A stretch of 64,000 nucleotides of DNA from Acetobacterium fimetarium (GTDB lineage: Bacteria > Bacillota > Clostridia > Eubacteriales > Eubacteriaceae), in contig NZ_WJBC01000001.1 in assembly GCF_014284475.1 (NCBI RefSeq), forward strand, positions 62,001-126,000, in the 5' to 3' direction. Under the pieces are notes generated by a model. That model made no database searches. It had not been told where the DNA came from and was given only the letters and a program-made list of their open reading frames with translations. Positions 62,400-64,000 of this stretch are shown here, in pieces. Positions within the stretch are counted from its first letter, which is position 1. The number at the start of each line of letters is the position of its first letter. The position numbers and the translations under genes are program-made.

Positions 62400-62428
62400 T
62401 TTACATTAAATTCTTCAATTGTTAAAAT
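62400..62428 (+). promoter_or_regulatory. Sigma-A promoter of the PPTase-NRPS operon
   Basis: TTTACA (62400-62405), exactly 17 nt, TAAAAT (62423-62428), 66 nt before the phosphopantetheinyl transferase ATG. Confidence 0.6.
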
Positions 62429-62494
62429 TAAATGATCAATAACCACAAATACAAAAGTAAAAACTACCCAAGAAGAGGAAAGGAATGTTCAAAA

Positions 62495-63202
62495 ATGAAT
62501 GTGACCTATTTGATGCAGACCGATCCACTCGCTGATGAGGCGCTGTTTTTTGACCTTTATCAGACCCAGGCCCCGGCCCGGCAGAAAAAAATTGACCGGT
62601 TTATCTTGCCTAAGGATAAAAAGCTGAGCCTGGCCGCCGGGCTGCTGTTTCAGGCAGGACTTGCCGACCACGGCCTCCGGGCATCGGAACTTACCATTGC
62701 CCATCATGAAAACGATAAACCATTTATTGTGGAGCATCCGGAACTGTTCTTCAACATTGCCCATTCGGAGAACCTGGCCATCTGTTCATTTTCCGACCGG
62801 GAAATCGGTGCCGATGTGGAAATGGTGACGCCGATCGATCTTGAGCTGGCCAGACGGTTTTTCGATGCCAGCGAGTACCGGGATATCGTCGCCGCCGCCT
62901 CCCCCGAAGACACTTTTTTTGATTACTGGGTGCTGAAGGAAAGTTACATGAAAGCCACCGGACGCGGCTTCAAGCTGCCGCTGGATGCCTTTCGGATTGC
63001 CTGGGCCGAGGACATCCGGGTTTATGAAGATGATATTTTAAAGCCCTACCATTTTTACCACACCACCGTATTTGAAACCTTCAAACTGGCTGTCTGCGTC
63101 AAAGGCGAACCGCCGGCGATGCAGCTGCGCTTCCTCAATGCCGCCAGCTTCACACAATCTCAAACGCCCCATCAATCTCTCACTCAGAAAGGAAAATCCT
63201 GA
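62495..63202 (+). CDS. Sfp-type 4'-phosphopantetheinyl transferase
   Basis: A protein of 235 residues from the ATG after AGAGGAAAGGA; the in-frame upstream start at 62432 lacks a ribosome-binding site. The Sfp/AcpT motifs are present: NIAHSENLAICSFSDREIGADVEMV (with the metal-binding Asp and Glu), FDYWVLKESYMKATGRGFKLPL (the WxxKES-x-x-K motif) and FETFKLAVCV near the end. It transfers the phosphopantetheine arm of CoA to carrier proteins. It is directly upstream of an NRPS (63205) with 2 nt between them, so it likely activates that enzyme's carrier domains. Confidence 0.95.
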   Translation: MNVTYLMQTDPLADEALFFDLYQTQAPARQKKIDRFILPKDKKLSLAAGLLFQAGLADHGLRASELTIAHHENDKPFIVEHPELFFNIAHSENLAICSFSDREIGADVEMVTPIDLELARRFFDASEYRDIVAAASPEDTFFDYWVLKESYMKATGRGFKLPLDAFRIAWAEDIRVYEDDILKPYHFYHTTVFETFKLAVCVKGEPPAMQLRFLNAASFTQSQTPHQSLTQKGKS

Positions 63203-63204
63203 AG

Positions 63205-64000
63205 ATGAAAAATTTCACTGACCGCCAGCCAATCAATGCCGCAACTGCCCCTGCCGAACATTCAACTGCTTTTGCCCAGCAAAATGATTCCCGGGCGATG
63301 GCCGCGAGCTTTGCTTATTTCGAGCGGATTTTCGCCGGCCTCGAAACCGATTCAAACCCGATTTTTGATTACCCCGGGAATATCAGCCAGAAAGGCGTTC
63401 CCGATGAATGCGTCACCGCCGCTGTCTGCGCCCCGCCGGAACTCAACGCTTTCCTTGCCACCAACAACCTGACCCCGGACGCCTTTTTTATCGGCGCCTG
63501 GGCTTATACCCTGGCCAAATTCAGCGGCCAGGATGAAAGTGTTTTCTGCCTTGAACCCCAAAACAGTGCCGATCCGCTGCTGCCGATTTTTATCAAAATC
63601 GATGAAACCGGCCTGATTTCGGACTACCTGAGCGGGGTCCAGAGCAATTATCAGGAGACCGTCGCCCACAATGCCTGTCCTTTTGAACAGCTGGCCGGGG
63701 AGCTGAACATCAAAGCCGATCTCCGCTTCGTCTTTCAGGCGGATACTGGGGTTGTGCCCGATCTGGGCCACGCCAATCTGGCCGCCGTCATTTCAGCCAC
63801 AGAAACCAGCTTCACACTAAGCCTGCATTACCGGAGTGATCTGTACAATCAAGAGACCATCCGGCGGTTAGCTGATCTTTTCGAAACCACCGTTCGGGGT
63901 TTTCTGAGCGAAACCAGGTTGCTTGAGCTGACCCTGATTTCCGCGGCCGACCGGCTGGCCTGCGAGGCCTTCAACCGCACCGAAATCCCCTATGACACCT
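63205..64000 (+). CDS. Nonribosomal peptide synthetase, N-terminus (partial)
   Basis: The frame stays open from ATG (after AGGAAAATCC) to the window edge, 265 codons. After about 85 residues without strong family signature it matches the C-terminal half of a condensation domain: FFIGAWAYTLAKFSGQDESVF, DYLSGVQSNYQETVAHNA, CPFEQLAGELNIKADLRFVFQ and LSLHYRSDLYNQETIRRLADLF. It ends LTLISAADRLACEAFNRTEIPYDT, the start of an adenylation domain. The usual HHxxxDG half of the condensation domain is not present, so this may be a loading module. The product cannot be predicted without the adenylation code. Confidence 0.85.
   Translation, partial: MKNFTDRQPINAATAPAEHSTAFAQQNDSRAMAASFAYFERIFAGLETDSNPIFDYPGNISQKGVPDECVTAAVCAPPELNAFLATNNLTPDAFFIGAWAYTLAKFSGQDESVFCLEPQNSADPLLPIFIKIDETGLISDYLSGVQSNYQETVAHNACPFEQLAGELNIKADLRFVFQADTGVVPDLGHANLAAVISATETSFTLSLHYRSDLYNQETIRRLADLFETTVRGFLSETRLLELTLISAADRLACEAFNRTEIPYDT

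Noticed and set aside
1-64000. Transfer RNA, ribosomal RNA or tmRNA genes
   Set aside because: I found no cloverleaf-compatible stretch with conserved T- and D-arm words and no rRNA-like sequence; a covariance search was not run.

Overview
The window looks like a chromosome segment of an anaerobic, motile, low-to-mid-GC Firmicute (class Clostridia). An acetogen of the Eubacteriaceae, such as Acetobacterium, is my best guess. This rests on strong AGGAGG ribosome-binding sites with frequent TTG/GTG starts, several di-iron oxygen-sensor-like proteins, an OFA-family MFS carrier, a butyrate kinase, a sortase-type surface protein, RsbU/RsbW-type regulators and many cyclic-di-GMP enzymes. The genus is an inference; there is no rRNA or tRNA gene to check it with. 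Coding GC appears higher in the right half (about 45-64 kb) than in the left.

Layout. 1-132: start of an ECF sigma factor, cut by the edge. 0.28-8.4 kb: a tight three-gene leftward operon (ODP-type di-iron/pseudo-GGDEF/pseudo-receiver protein; HEAT-repeat processive glycosyltransferase; membrane-anchored glycoside hydrolase-like protein), probably for an exopolysaccharide. 8.7-13.9 kb: a small ORF, an EamA carrier, a membrane-anchored GH16 protein, an ADP-ribosyltransferase-like protein, a lipoprotein acetolactate decarboxylase and two paralogous small surface proteins. 14.0-17.0 kb: a periplasmic-sensor/PAS/GGDEF/EAL protein split by a frameshift in an A7 tract. 17.4-21.3 kb: an EamA carrier, a beta-CASP nuclease, a bacteriohemerythrin interrupted by TGA, and a CGGC protein. 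21.3-26.3 kb: a leftward partner-switching-like operon (MATE carrier fused to an RsbW-like ATPase, RsbU-type phosphatase, two GNATs, free RsbW). 26.7-32.7 kb: OFA carrier, GlcG/HbpS protein, stand-alone ODP/FDP-like protein, cold-shock protein, Cache-GGDEF-hemerythrin protein, YbaK deacylase. 33.0-41.6 kb: EAL-CBS-GGDEF protein, sortase-anchored protein, small hypotheticals, a flavin-type oxidase, ADP-ribosylglycohydrolase, and a PAS-GGDEF-HD-GYP protein split by a second frameshift. 41.8-45.1 kb: a two-gene operon of unknown role (Mbeg1-like hydrolase/GAF/ATP-site-less ABC fusion plus a zinc-finger-like protein). 45.2-53.4 kb: metal P-type ATPase with a CsoR-like operator, butyrate kinase, and two paralogous chemoreceptors. 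53.5-57.2 kb: PadR/DUF1700/DUF4097 operon, NimA-like protein, metallophosphoesterase. 57.3-64 kb: SWIM/SNF2 pair, hipBA toxin-antitoxin, and a phosphopantetheinyl transferase followed by the start of an NRPS.

Common themes. Cyclic-di-GMP turnover appears in five proteins, two of which carry frameshifts. Oxygen/iron sensing appears in two ODP-like and two hemerythrin-type proteins. These could link oxygen exposure to polysaccharide production, adhesion and taxis; that link is inference. Two related families of long palindromic intergenic elements (three copies of one, two of the other, plus fragments) lie 3' of genes between 36 and 56 kb. The most interesting unexplained items are the ODP/GT2 operon, the MATE-RsbW operon, the Mbeg1-GAF-pseudoABC fusion, the palindromic repeats and the NRPS that starts with half a condensation domain.
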